64,000 nucleotides of DNA from Terriglobus roseus DSM 18391 (GTDB taxonomy: Bacteria > Acidobacteriota > Terriglobia > Terriglobales > Acidobacteriaceae). Below are positions 8,673 through 16,604 of the stretch, one piece after another. The notes under the pieces were generated by a model that made no database searches, was not told the DNA's origin, and saw only the letters and a list, made by a program, of their open reading frames with translations. Both the position numbers and the translations under genes were made by a program. Within the stretch, counting starts at the first letter, position 1. Every line of letters begins with the position of its first letter. The stretch lies in NCBI RefSeq assembly GCF_000265425.1, contig NC_018014.1, forward strand, positions 5,084,001 to 5,148,000. Reading direction: 5' to 3'.

Positions 8673-8692
8673 GGCTCCCAAGAGACCGCAAG

Positions 8693-9994
8693 TCAAATGA
8701 CCTTGCCCTTGAAGGTCTCGATGTCGAGATGGCATAGAGCCTTTCGAAACGTGGTCATCATATTCCCGCTCATGCTCGCCACCGTAGGGAGAACGTGAGC
8801 AAGCAGCAGTTCAAACACGTAGTCTACGTTCACTTCGTTGAATTCTGCATGCGTGAGAGCTTCAAGGAAGCGGATCTTTTCCTCCTCCATATCTGTCGTC
8901 GTTAAAGTCTTATTGTGAAGCTTCATCAGCAATTCCCGTCGTTTGGCAGCAGGCTGCCCACTTCCGGTCATGGTTCCGATTCTGACGACTTCGTGTGCTG
9001 AGTTTAGTCGGGCGATGATTTTGTTTCTTGTATGACCGCGCACCTGGAACGCTTGGATCGCGGCGACTGTGTCACTAATAGATTCGCTTGTCTGTTGGAT
9101 GAAGAAGTATAGAGGCTGGTATGGGGACGATTCTGAGCAGATAGCTCTGATGTAGTCAGGCGGGGAAAGTACCGGCTCGCGCCTCAGGAACGCCTCGAGG
9201 ATTTCGGGTTCTCTAATTGAGGTCGGAACCTTGATCGTGGAGTGCAGAACGGGGCCTTCAGACGCGTGCAAGTCGCCCAGTAGTCGTAGAGCTGGTGCAC
9301 CGTCCTGCTCTACAAATCTGCCTGCTTGCAAAAATTGCAACCGAGGCAACAGTTCTTCCGAAATAAAAAATTTGCCTTGGGCACCGCTCACTTCCCCCGA
9401 AACCAAGTCGAGGATCCCAACCTTTCCTATACCCACTGAGGACATCTTCCTTAACTGTCTAAGCCAGAGGTCACGTTCTTTCTGCTTCTCGTCATTGAGC
9501 ATTTTTCGAAGCTCAGGGTATCTGATTGCTTCGCTTCTCCCGCGGTACCTATAGTAAATCGCGCCTTGTTGTATGCTTCCACCGCTTCTTGTGCAAACTA
9601 CCGGTTTTTCGCCTGCCTGGGCGAAGTACAGCAAGCCTACTTTGCGGCCTCGCGCTTCCCAAACGAGCATCTCCCAATCGATCTCGGGTGAGAATCGCTC
9701 ATTGAGTGCAAGAGTCAACTTGCCCGCATCCAATGAATCGAAATGGCTCGACTTCAAGCCGATCACTTGTCGAGGCTGGTCTTTGACTCCGAACACTAAG
9801 TAGCCGCCTTGCGTATTAGCGAAAGCCGCAGCAGTCTTTGCGTAGTCATCGGCACTACCCATGTTGAAGCTCTCTTTAAATTCCAAGTGAGTGTTTTCTC
9901 GGGAGATCAAGCGGTCGCTCGCTTCCGATTCGAAACTGAATATGCGCTGCAGTGTATCGAGAGTAAAAGCTGACTCTGATTTGTGTAACGGCAT
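8693..9994 (-). CDS. AlbA_2 (Schlafen-type) domain protein
   Basis: 433 residues. The N-terminal 40-170 region carries the AlbA_2/Schlafen signature: ENTHLEFKESFN, then YAKTAAAFANTQGGYLVFGVKD, and later GAIYYRYRGRSEAIRYPEL. The rest, from about 190, is not recognised. Bacterial AlbA_2 proteins are often called putative DNA-binding or transcriptional regulators and recur in defence islands; eukaryotic Schlafens use the related domain as a tRNA/rRNA nuclease. The gene faces the PurZ-like/DUF7002 pair and ends 20 bases from it, with the same lower-GC codon use. Two TGATGCA repeats (10020-10026 and 10034-10040) lie just upstream of its start. Its ribosome site is weak. Confidence 0.8.
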   Translation of the reverse strand: MPLHKSESAFTLDTLQRIFSFESEASDRLISRENTHLEFKESFNMGSADDYAKTAAAFANTQGGYLVFGVKDQPRQVIGLKSSHFDSLDAGKLTLALNERFSPEIDWEMLVWEARGRKVGLLYFAQAGEKPVVCTRSGGSIQQGAIYYRYRGRSEAIRYPELRKMLNDEKQKERDLWLRQLRKMSSVGIGKVGILDLVSGEVSGAQGKFFISEELLPRLQFLQAGRFVEQDGAPALRLLGDLHASEGPVLHSTIKVPTSIREPEILEAFLRREPVLSPPDYIRAICSESSPYQPLYFFIQQTSESISDTVAAIQAFQVRGHTRNKIIARLNSAHEVVRIGTMTGSGQPAAKRRELLMKLHNKTLTTTDMEEEKIRFLEALTHAEFNEVNVDYVFELLLAHVLPTVASMSGNMMTTFRKALCHLDIETFKGKVI

Positions 9995-10152
9995 GCTTTT
10001 CTAGCGCTCCCTATGGAAATGATGCATCAGGTGTGATGCACCTCTGCTGTGTCGCCGTGCGCATGGCGTTTCCGAGCCTGTTACTCCCTTCTCCCCATCT
10101 CCTGCAGACAAGAATGACAGGCCTAACAACACCGAAGATGCAACAATTCCCC

Positions 10153-10599
10153 ATGACCAAACACGTCACCCGCATCGCTCTCGCCCTCCTGCTCGCCGCC
10201 CCCTTCGCCTCCCACGCCCAGGCGAACAAGGCCATCGACTTCAACCCCCAGATGCCCTTCTCGGACGCCGTCGTCGCCGGCAAGACACTCTACGTCGCCG
10301 GCCAGCAGGGACCGGCCACCAGCGGCCCCGGCAAGGGCAAGCTTGAAGGCCTCTCCATCGAGGACCAGACCGCCAACACCATCGCCGCCATCCAGCGGCT
10401 CGTCGAGAAGTCCGGCTTCAAGATGTCCGACCTTGTCAACGTCACCGTCTACATCACGGACCTCAACGACGTCCCACGCATGAACGAGGTCTACAAAAAG
10501 CTCATGCCCAACCCCAAGCCCGCACGCGCCACCGTCAAGGTCGCAGGCCTCATCGGCGACGCGAAGATTGAGATCTCCGCCATCGCCGTGAAGCAGTAG
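10153..10599 (+). CDS. Exported RidA/YjgF/YER057c-family protein
   Basis: 148 residues from ATG 10153. A signal peptide (MTKHVTRIALALLLAAPFASHAQA) precedes a RidA fold: PFSDAVVAGKTLYVAGQQG, DQTANTIAAIQRLVEKSGFKMSDLVNVTVYITD and the C-terminal ARATVKVAGL..AKIEISAIAVK. RidA proteins are trimeric and many deaminate reactive enamines/imines; the Arg of the substrate-binding RATV motif is present. The signal peptide makes this a periplasmic member, unlike cytosolic RidA. An in-frame ATG at 10138 is an alternative start; neither has a clear ribosome site. Base composition returns to the core GC-rich style here, marking the right side of the low-GC stretch. Confidence 0.85.
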   Translation: MTKHVTRIALALLLAAPFASHAQANKAIDFNPQMPFSDAVVAGKTLYVAGQQGPATSGPGKGKLEGLSIEDQTANTIAAIQRLVEKSGFKMSDLVNVTVYITDLNDVPRMNEVYKKLMPNPKPARATVKVAGLIGDAKIEISAIAVKQ

Positions 10600-10895
10600 C
10601 CCCCGGCGAGCCGAGCGAAAACCTGTCAAGCCCCCAAACCACCCATCTCCAACAAAACACGAGAGATAAACTTGGCGGGTTAATTCCTCGAAATCGCTAC
10701 AATTGAGATAGCGTATCTCACGCCCCGTCCCGGGGCATTCGCTGCGCCCGGGCCTGGCGGCTAAGTCCTTTAGAATCTAATTTTTGCGTGTAACCCGTTT
10801 CGAATCAAATTTTTGCCGATTCGGGAATCGTCAACTGCTTTAGAAAGTAATATTTACGCCAAACAGGGGGAGGGTACCCCCCACCCTTCCCACCC
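10600..10895. other. Intergenic region with a short CCCG-rich hairpin
   Basis: Between the RidA-like gene and the GH28 terminator. It holds a GC-rich palindromic patch around 10722-10737 (CCCCGTCCCGGGGC) and the three imperfect direct repeats listed separately. Nothing protein-coding is seen. Confidence 0.5.
10767..10860 (+). repeat. Three imperfect direct repeats, about 22 bases each
   Basis: Copies at 10767-10788 (CCTTTAGAATCTAATTTTTG), 10796-10818 (CGTTTCGAATCAAATTTTTG) and 10837-10860 (GCTTTAGAAAGTAATATTTA, then CGCC) share TTyrGAA..AAT(T/A)TTT.CG. They are strikingly AT-rich against the surroundings and spaced about 30 and 41 bases apart. Repeated protein-binding sites or remnants of a small mobile sequence are both possible. 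Confidence 0.55.
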
Positions 10896-10935
10896 AAAAA
10901 GCGAAACCGCTGCCAGGCCACGGCAGCGGTTTTGC
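10896..10935 (-). terminator. Rho-independent terminator of the GH28 gene
   Basis: Stem AACCGCTGCC/GGCAGCGGTT with a short loop, followed on the minus strand by a T run (complement of 10896-10900). It starts about 22 bases past the stop codon of the GH28 gene. Confidence 0.85.
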
Positions 10936-10957
10936 TTGGAACTTGCATGCAGCGAGC

Positions 10958-12673
10958 TCAGACAACGCGGTCGTCAACACTCTCCACCTGCTGGTCCGCA
11001 TAGAACTGGCAGCCAAACAGCCGGAAGTCACGCACATGGTGCAGCCGGAACTGCCCGGTCCGGGCCCGCTGCGGCAGCCGCAACCGGAACAGATCGACGC
11101 CCTCGCAGTCCACCACCAGCATCGCTGGTCGTGGCTTCGGTCCTTCATCCGCCGCAGCCGTAGCAAACTCCACGTTGCTCAGCTCCAGCCCGCGTACATG
11201 CCGGGCATACAGCCCGCTCGCCGGAACATCACCGAACATGTTCGGCTCCGGATAGCCCTGCGGCAGCTCCTGTGGCAGGCCGTCCGGACCCATTGCCGCC
11301 GGCCCAGCCTGTCCGAAGCCGCTCGATGCGAAGCCTTTGTCCGCCGCGTCCATCTTCACCACCGCGGACGAGCCCACGCTGCTCAGCGCCGCCGCATGAA
11401 AGTAGCTGTCACTCAGCTTGATGTCTTCCAGCGCATGCCCCGGAATGCCAGCAAGGATGCTCGGCATCGGGTCCGCGTCATGACTCGTAATGTTGCTCAT
11501 CAGCACGCGCTTCAACGTTCCGACAGGAATCTCCTTCGGCCCACGCATCCGCGACTGCAGCCGCAGAAACAGCGGCGCGCCGCGCACGCCGCGCATCGTG
11601 ATGTTGCTGAAGGTAACGTCTTCCAGCCGAGCGCCATCAGCCGTCTCCAGCGCGAAGCCACGACAGTGCTCAAAGATGCAGTTGCTAACGGTGATGTTCA
11701 GGAAGCCACCATTCGACTCGGTCCCGCACTTGATGCGGCCGTGCCCAAAGAACCGCACCGGATTCACATGCCGCTTCCAAGTCCCATCCAGCACCGACCC
11801 AAGCTGGTAGCCACCCGTCACAAAGCAGCCCGAGATCGTAACGTTCTCCGTCGGTCGCGCATACCCCAGCGCGAAGCTGCTCTTCGGACAGATCCCGTCG
11901 TCCCACGGCGAGTTCACCGTGCAGTTGCTGATCCGCACGTTCCGGCAGCAGTCCACATCGATGCCATCGCGATTCGTATCGATCTTCAGATTGTCGATCG
12001 TAAGGTTGTCGACGCCCGTCGCCAGCACCGCAAACCACCCCGCCTGCAGCATCGAGAAGTCGCTCAGAATCACATTCCGACAGTTCTTCAGCGCAATCGC
12101 CTTGTTCGCAACGCCAGGCTTCCCGCTTAACGGCAGATCCGCATCGTTGTCATGCCCACGACTCAGGTTCTTCCCCCAGATCAATCCCGGTCCAAAGATC
12201 CCAACATCATGCAGATCCTCGCCCCAGATCAGCGAGTTTTGCCAGTGATTGTGCCCATAATCCTGATAAGCCTCGATCGCCGGATTCTGCGGCTCCGCAG
12301 CGTCATAACCGCCGCTCGCAACGCCCTCCCGAGCAACCGGAGCAGCCAGGATCGTCGCGCCCTGCTGCAGGAACAGAGCCACATTGCTCCGCAACCGCAC
12401 CGAGAAGCACGCATACACGCCAGCCGGAAACACCACCGTCCCGCCACCAGCACCAGCCGCAGCCTCAATCGCCCGATTCACCGCAGGCGAGTCGATCGTC
12501 ACACCATCGCCCGTCGCACCAAACGACCGCACATTGAAGTACACCTCATGCGCCGCAGTCGCCACAGCACCCCTGCGAGCCGACTGCGCCACCACCGGCT
12601 GCCCCAGCGCAACAGCGCCGCCGGCAACGCTCAGCCCGGCCATGCGTAGAAACTCACGACGAAACTCCTGCAC
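10958..12673 (-). CDS. Glycoside hydrolase family 28 (polygalacturonase-like), Tat-exported
   Basis: 571 residues from GTG 12673, chosen because AGGAG lies 9 bases upstream and the product begins with a twin-arginine signal FRREFLRMAGLSVAGGAVA. A right-handed beta-helix protein follows, beginning NVRSFGATGDGVTIDSPAVNRAI, the standard start of GH28/pectate-lyase-superfamily enzymes. Catalytic-type segments are NRDGIDVD, NSPWDDGICPKS and FGHGRIKCG, corresponding to the Asp-rich NTD/DD and GHG/RIK motifs of GH28. It should hydrolyse galacturonan or a related pectic chain in the periplasm or outside. This fits the hexuronate genes at 41-50 kb. The frame is open further upstream to 12781, but that part has no signal-like character. 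Confidence 0.85.
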   Translation of the reverse strand: MQEFRREFLRMAGLSVAGGAVALGQPVVAQSARRGAVATAAHEVYFNVRSFGATGDGVTIDSPAVNRAIEAAAGAGGGTVVFPAGVYACFSVRLRSNVALFLQQGATILAAPVAREGVASGGYDAAEPQNPAIEAYQDYGHNHWQNSLIWGEDLHDVGIFGPGLIWGKNLSRGHDNDADLPLSGKPGVANKAIALKNCRNVILSDFSMLQAGWFAVLATGVDNLTIDNLKIDTNRDGIDVDCCRNVRISNCTVNSPWDDGICPKSSFALGYARPTENVTISGCFVTGGYQLGSVLDGTWKRHVNPVRFFGHGRIKCGTESNGGFLNITVSNCIFEHCRGFALETADGARLEDVTFSNITMRGVRGAPLFLRLQSRMRGPKEIPVGTLKRVLMSNITSHDADPMPSILAGIPGHALEDIKLSDSYFHAAALSSVGSSAVVKMDAADKGFASSGFGQAGPAAMGPDGLPQELPQGYPEPNMFGDVPASGLYARHVRGLELSNVEFATAAADEGPKPRPAMLVVDCEGVDLFRLRLPQRARTGQFRLHHVRDFRLFGCQFYADQQVESVDDRVV

Positions 12674-12992
12674 GCGTCTGATCTCCTGGTCTCTTGTAGT
12701 CAATTTTGCTGTCCGCAGCTGCAACAACTTCGCAGCGGCAACAAACTTGACCCCAAGTGTAGACGCACAGAAGCGCCGCAAACTGCAGAAGCGTATCCTA
12801 GTTAATTAGGTGATGCATCGCGTTCGCGCGTGCGCCGCGCTTCACAGAACTGCTCATGCTGCTGTGGTAGCCTGAAGTCCGAAACCCGGCAGAAACCGCG
12901 CAACGGCGGCATCTCAACCGGCCTTACATGCACCACGAACCGCAGAGCAAAGCGCGCCGCGTCCTGCCAACCAGAGGAAAGCCGCCATCGCC
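12674..12992. other. Divergent intergenic region between GH28 and sthA
   Basis: About 320 bases that must hold both promoters. The only notable element is a near-palindrome CCTAGTTAATTAGG at 12797-12810, AT-rich in a GC-rich context. No gene is seen. Confidence 0.45.
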
Positions 12993-14405
12993 ATGAGCAG
13001 TGCACCAACGGGCAATGTGTACGACCTGATCGTCATCGGTTCCGGACCCGCGGGACAACGCGCCGCTATCTACGGCGCCAAGCTGGGCAAACGTGTAGCC
13101 CTCATCGAGATGCGCGAAGTCGTCGGCGGCGCCTGCATCAACACCGGAACCATTCCTTCTAAGACCATGCGTGAAGCCGTTCTTCACCTCAGCGGCTACA
13201 ACTACCGCTCGATCTACGGCATGAACTACCGCGTCAAAGAGCGCATCACCATGGCGGATCTCGCCTTCCGTGTGCAGCACGTCATCAAGACCGAGATCGA
13301 CGTCACCGAAGCCCAGCTCTCCCGCAACAACATCGACATGTTCACGGGTACCGCATCGTTCGTCGACGCGACCCACCTCAAAGTCACCAACTCGCGTGGC
13401 GACAACGTCTACGAGTCGAAGAACATCATCATCGCCACCGGCACCAAGCCGGCAGCCAGCGACAAGGTGCCCATCAACGGCACCACCATCATCAACAGCG
13501 ACCTCGTCCTCGATCTCAAGCAACTGCCGAAGACGATGATCATCGTTGGCGGCGGCGTCATCGGCGTCGAGTACACCTGCATGTTCGCCGCACTCGGCGT
13601 CCGCTGCACACTCATTGAGCGCCGTCCGCGCCTGCTCGAGTTCGCCGATCAGGAGATCGTCGAAGCCCTCAGCTATCACCTGCGCGACAGCCGCGTCACC
13701 ATGCGCCTCAACGAAGAGGTAGAGTCCGTCGTCGAGAACGAAGACGGCACCGTCACCGCACTCCTCGAGAGCAAGAAGAAGGTCCAGGGCGACGCGCTGC
13801 TCTACGCCGTAGGCCGCCAGGGCAACGTCGACGAACTGCAGCTCGGCAACATCGGCGTCGACTCTGACGCGCGTGGCCGCATCCCCGTCGACAAGGACTA
13901 CCGGACCAAGTGTGCCTCGGTTTTTGCCGTCGGTGACGTCATCGGCTTCCCGTCGCTCGCATCCGTCTCCATGGAGCAGGGCCGCATCTCCGCCGCACGC
14001 GCCTTTGGCGATGAGAGCATTCTCTCCAACCCCAGCTTCTATCCTTACGGCATCTGGACCATCCCGGAGATCAGCTTCCTCGGCAAAACCGAAGAGCAGC
14101 TCACCGAAGAGGACGTACCCTACGAGGTCGGCGTCGCCTACTACCGCGAGATCGCCCGCGGCCAGATTCGCGGCGATACGACAGGCCGCTTGAAGCTCAT
14201 CTTCCATCGTGAGAACAAGTCGATCCTCGGCGTCCACATCATCGGCGAAGGCGCCAGCGAGCTACTCCACATCGGCCAGGCCGTCATGGCGCTCGGCGGA
14301 AACATCGACTACTTCGTCGAGACCGTCTTCAACTACCCAACACTCGCCGAGTGCTACAAAGTAGCCGCCTTCAACGGCCTCAACCGCCTCCGCCGCGGCG
14401 ACTGA
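12993..14405 (+). CDS. sthA: Soluble (Si-specific) NAD(P)+ transhydrogenase
   Basis: 470 residues, the normal SthA length. The FAD-binding GxGxxG is IGSGPAGQRAA (about 12-22); the second nucleotide site is VGGGVIGVEY (about 186-195); the C-terminal dimerisation domain includes the HIIGEGASELLHIGQ segment. The active-site segment reads GGACINTGTIPSKT: the first Cys is kept but the second of the dihydrolipoamide-dehydrogenase pair is Thr, as in SthA (GTIPSK). This points to transhydrogenase, which moves hydride between NADPH and NAD+, rather than to a disulfide reductase. It is a cytosolic flavoprotein. Confidence 0.9.
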   Translation: MSSAPTGNVYDLIVIGSGPAGQRAAIYGAKLGKRVALIEMREVVGGACINTGTIPSKTMREAVLHLSGYNYRSIYGMNYRVKERITMADLAFRVQHVIKTEIDVTEAQLSRNNIDMFTGTASFVDATHLKVTNSRGDNVYESKNIIIATGTKPAASDKVPINGTTIINSDLVLDLKQLPKTMIIVGGGVIGVEYTCMFAALGVRCTLIERRPRLLEFADQEIVEALSYHLRDSRVTMRLNEEVESVVENEDGTVTALLESKKKVQGDALLYAVGRQGNVDELQLGNIGVDSDARGRIPVDKDYRTKCASVFAVGDVIGFPSLASVSMEQGRISAARAFGDESILSNPSFYPYGIWTIPEISFLGKTEEQLTEEDVPYEVGVAYYREIARGQIRGDTTGRLKLIFHRENKSILGVHIIGEGASELLHIGQAVMALGGNIDYFVETVFNYPTLAECYKVAAFNGLNRLRRGD

Positions 14406-14415
14406 TCAACCATCC

Positions 14416-14453
14416 GTTCCTCCTTGCTCGCGAACATCCCGGGCAGGAGGAAC
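14416..14453. terminator. Possible bidirectional hairpin between convergent genes
   Basis: GTTCCTCC (14416-14423) pairs with GGAGGAAC (14446-14453) across a 22-base loop, exactly between the ends of sthA and the membrane-protein pair. There is no clear T run, so a termination role is uncertain. Confidence 0.35.
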
Positions 14454-14458
14454 CACTC

Positions 14459-14773
14459 TCAGAACAGCCGCTCCACCGGCGGGTAGGTCAGCAGCAAACC
14501 CAACACCAGCAGGCCCAGCGCCACAGCGCTGGCTGTTCCCATGCCGATATGCCGCACTTTCCAGCGCTTCGCCAGCACGGCCCACACGACCAGCCACACA
14601 ACAATCGCCGCTGTGCTCACGCCTGACAGCGCACCGGCAGGCTTGTACAGGTTGAAGTAGGCGGACTTCATCCCGCCCAGGACGTAGAACACTCCCATCG
14701 CGGCCGATCCTGCACCTGCAGCCACCATCGCCGCAGCCACGCCGCCCAGGCCAGGCTCCTCAACAGATCGCAT
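14459..14773 (-). CDS. Small membrane protein, second gene of a coupled pair
   Basis: 104 residues. Its ATG overlaps the stop of the upstream gene in the arrangement TGATG, and GGAGG lies 7 bases before it, so translational coupling is very likely. Three to four hydrophobic segments are visible (AAAMVAAGAGSAAMGVFYVL; TAAIVVWLVVWAVLA; TASAVALGLLVLGLLLTY). No family recognised. A longer frame starts at 15022 but its extra part overlaps the upstream gene and looks non-coding. Confidence 0.65.
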   Translation of the reverse strand: MRSVEEPGLGGVAAAMVAAGAGSAAMGVFYVLGGMKSAYFNLYKPAGALSGVSTAAIVVWLVVWAVLAKRWKVRHIGMGTASAVALGLLVLGLLLTYPPVERLF

Positions 14774-15351
14774 CAACGAACCTCCAGGCGCGCTACAGCA
14801 TGGGGAGTGTCCATCACGCGCGTCCCCTCGGTTGGCGCCGCCTTGTTCAGGAAGGCGCCCACAACAGCGGGCACGGCTGTGGCAAGCAAAGCCGCCAGCC
14901 CAAAGCCAAGCAGCGTCCGCCGCACCTCCGGATGCCGTCGGATCTCGCTCGGATAGCGCGCAAATACCCACGCCAACATCGTGAATGCAATCGGAGCCAG
15001 AAACGCCACATGCTCCTTCCACTCCATGCCAAGGGAGTGCAACCCCGCCGTCTGCGCCGATGCCAGCAGCAGCGACCGAGGATACGCATGCAGGTCAGCC
15101 CCGGCGGGCAAAGCCGCACGATACCAGGGGTAGACGATGTAGGTTCCGGAAAACACGGCCAGCCAGCCAAGCAGTGCTGTCAGCGCGAGATACATCGACT
15201 CAAGCCGCCGTCCGCGTTCTGACATCGGGGCCGCGACCGAACCATGCCAAGCACGAAACAGTTCAATCACCATGGCATAAGCGGCCAGCAGGAAGAAGCC
15301 GCCAAACAACATGCCGTGGACCACAGTCCAGGTACCGCGATATGTCATCAA
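14773..15351 (-). CDS. Membrane protein of unknown function, first gene of a coupled pair
   Basis: 192 residues with five likely membrane segments: HGMLFGGFFLLAAYAMVIEL, MYLALTALLGWLAVFSGTYI, a weaker one near residue 95, HVAFLAPIAFTMLAWVFA and LLGFGLAALLATAVPAVVG. A conserved-looking HSLGMEWKEHVAF stretch contains two His residues that could bind haem or metal, but that is a guess. The family is not recognised. It is co-translated with the 104-residue membrane protein after it, so the two probably form a complex. Confidence 0.7.
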   Translation of the reverse strand: MMTYRGTWTVVHGMLFGGFFLLAAYAMVIELFRAWHGSVAAPMSERGRRLESMYLALTALLGWLAVFSGTYIVYPWYRAALPAGADLHAYPRSLLLASAQTAGLHSLGMEWKEHVAFLAPIAFTMLAWVFARYPSEIRRHPEVRRTLLGFGLAALLATAVPAVVGAFLNKAAPTEGTRVMDTPHAVARLEVR

Positions 15352-15473
15352 ACCTCTGCGAGCCTTGATCGTGGGATAGAGCAGATTGTGTCATAACAGG
15401 CGGAACCCTGGGTAAACCTACCGTGATTCCTCCCCAGGCGCTACCCTGAAAGAGCTACGAGCGTAGGAGAAGC

Positions 15474-16439
15474 ATGGCGCACGATCACGATCACAGCGGG
15501 CACGGAGCACACGTCCACGGGCCCACCAGCGGTAAGCGCATGTGGATCTCGCTGGTCGTCACGTTGGCCTTCTGCGCTGGCGAAGCGATTGCGGGACTCT
15601 TCTCGCACTCGCTGGCACTGCTCTCCGACGCAGGCCACAACATGAGCGACGCCGTCGCACTCGGCCTGGCCGCCTACGCCGTCGCGGCCATCAAAAAGCC
15701 CGCAGCCGGTCGCCATACCTACGGCTACATTCGTATCTCCACGCTGACCGCGCTCTTCAACTCCAGCACGCTCGTCGTCATCGCTATCTGGATCGCAATC
15801 GAAGCGATCGGGCGCTTCCGCCATCCCGAGCCCATCACCGGCAACCTCATGATTGGCGTCGCCTGCATCTCCGTGCTCATGAACACGGTCATCGCACTCG
15901 CACTCGCCGGGGACGCGAAGCACAGCCTCAACAGCCGCGCAGCCTTCATCCACATGGCAGGCGATGCGCTCTCCGCCGTCGCGGTCGTCCTCGCCGGCGT
16001 CATCGTGCACTACACCGGCTGGCTCTACGCCGACCCCATCGTCTCGCTCATGATCGCCGTCTTCATCTTCTGGTCCGCCATCGGCATCGTGCGCGACGCC
16101 AGCGACGTACTCATGGAGAAAGCCCCCAAGGGACTCGACGTAGAAGAGATGGCCGCCCGCATCGGCGGCATCGAACCCGTCTGCGGCGTGCACGACGTCC
16201 ACGTATGGACCGTCGGAGAAGGCCGCAACCTCCTAAGCTGCCACGTCGCCCTGCCCGCCGAATTCACCCTGCTGGAAACGACAGCCATCGTCGCAAAGAT
16301 CGACAAGATGCTCCACGACGACTTCGGCATCGAGCACGCCACCATCCAGCCAGAAGAAAACGGCCTCTGCAAAATGGCCCACGCACAAACCGTCTTCTGC
16401 ACCATGGAAGCCCACGCCCACGCAGGCCACTCGCACTAG
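15474..16439 (+). CDS. Cation diffusion facilitator (CzcD/ZitB-type) metal exporter
   Basis: 321 residues. A His-rich N-terminus (MAHDHDHSGHGAHVHG) precedes six membrane segments. The two metal-site signatures are in TM2 (LSDAGHNMSDAVALGLAAYA, HxxxD) and TM5 (HMAGDALSAVAVVLAGV, HxxxD). The cytosolic C-terminal domain shows VHDVHVWTVGEG and HVAL, and ends in another His stretch (MEAHAHAGHSH). The family exports Zn2+ or Co2+/Cd2+ from the cytosol in exchange for protons. It stands alone, followed by a family-A repeat. Confidence 0.92.
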   Translation: MAHDHDHSGHGAHVHGPTSGKRMWISLVVTLAFCAGEAIAGLFSHSLALLSDAGHNMSDAVALGLAAYAVAAIKKPAAGRHTYGYIRISTLTALFNSSTLVVIAIWIAIEAIGRFRHPEPITGNLMIGVACISVLMNTVIALALAGDAKHSLNSRAAFIHMAGDALSAVAVVLAGVIVHYTGWLYADPIVSLMIAVFIFWSAIGIVRDASDVLMEKAPKGLDVEEMAARIGGIEPVCGVHDVHVWTVGEGRNLLSCHVALPAEFTLLETTAIVAKIDKMLHDDFGIEHATIQPEENGLCKMAHAQTVFCTMEAHAHAGHSH

Positions 16440-16472
16440 AGCACGCAGCGAGACCACGGGCAGATGGCAAAA

Positions 16473-16536
16473 CCGGGTGCCCCATTCTTTCGCGGCTTCA
16501 TCGCGAAAGGGTGGGTTATCGCGCGAAGCGCGACCG
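16473..16536 (+). repeat. Dispersed variable-arm hairpin repeat (family A), copy at 16.5 kb
   Basis: CCGGGTGCCCCATTCTTTCG, a short loop, then CGCGAAAGGGTGGGTTATCG and CGCGAAGCGCGACCG. Hairpin 1 pairs CCCA..CTTTCGC with GCGAAAG..TGGG; hairpin 2 is the palindrome TCGCGCGAAGCGCGA. Almost identical to the copies at 17401 and 26193. Confidence 0.85.
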
Positions 16537-16604
16537 CACTTCCCCCGAAACATCCTCAACATCACCCGCGTACCATCAGCAAGATCCGCGACAAAGGTGA
16601 CAGG

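Noticed and set aside
12797..12810. CCTAGTTAATTAGG as a second copy of the operator seen before uxaC
   Set aside because: Only the TTAGG core is shared and the arms are in the opposite order, so the two are not the same site.
13126..13170. Dihydrolipoamide dehydrogenase as the identity of the flavoprotein at 12993-14405
   Set aside because: The second redox Cys is Thr (GTIPSK), the pattern of soluble transhydrogenase; no 2-oxoacid dehydrogenase genes are nearby.
12924..14237. 437-codon minus-strand frame
   Set aside because: Antisense to sthA; Asp/Val/Ala low-complexity product typical of shadow frames.
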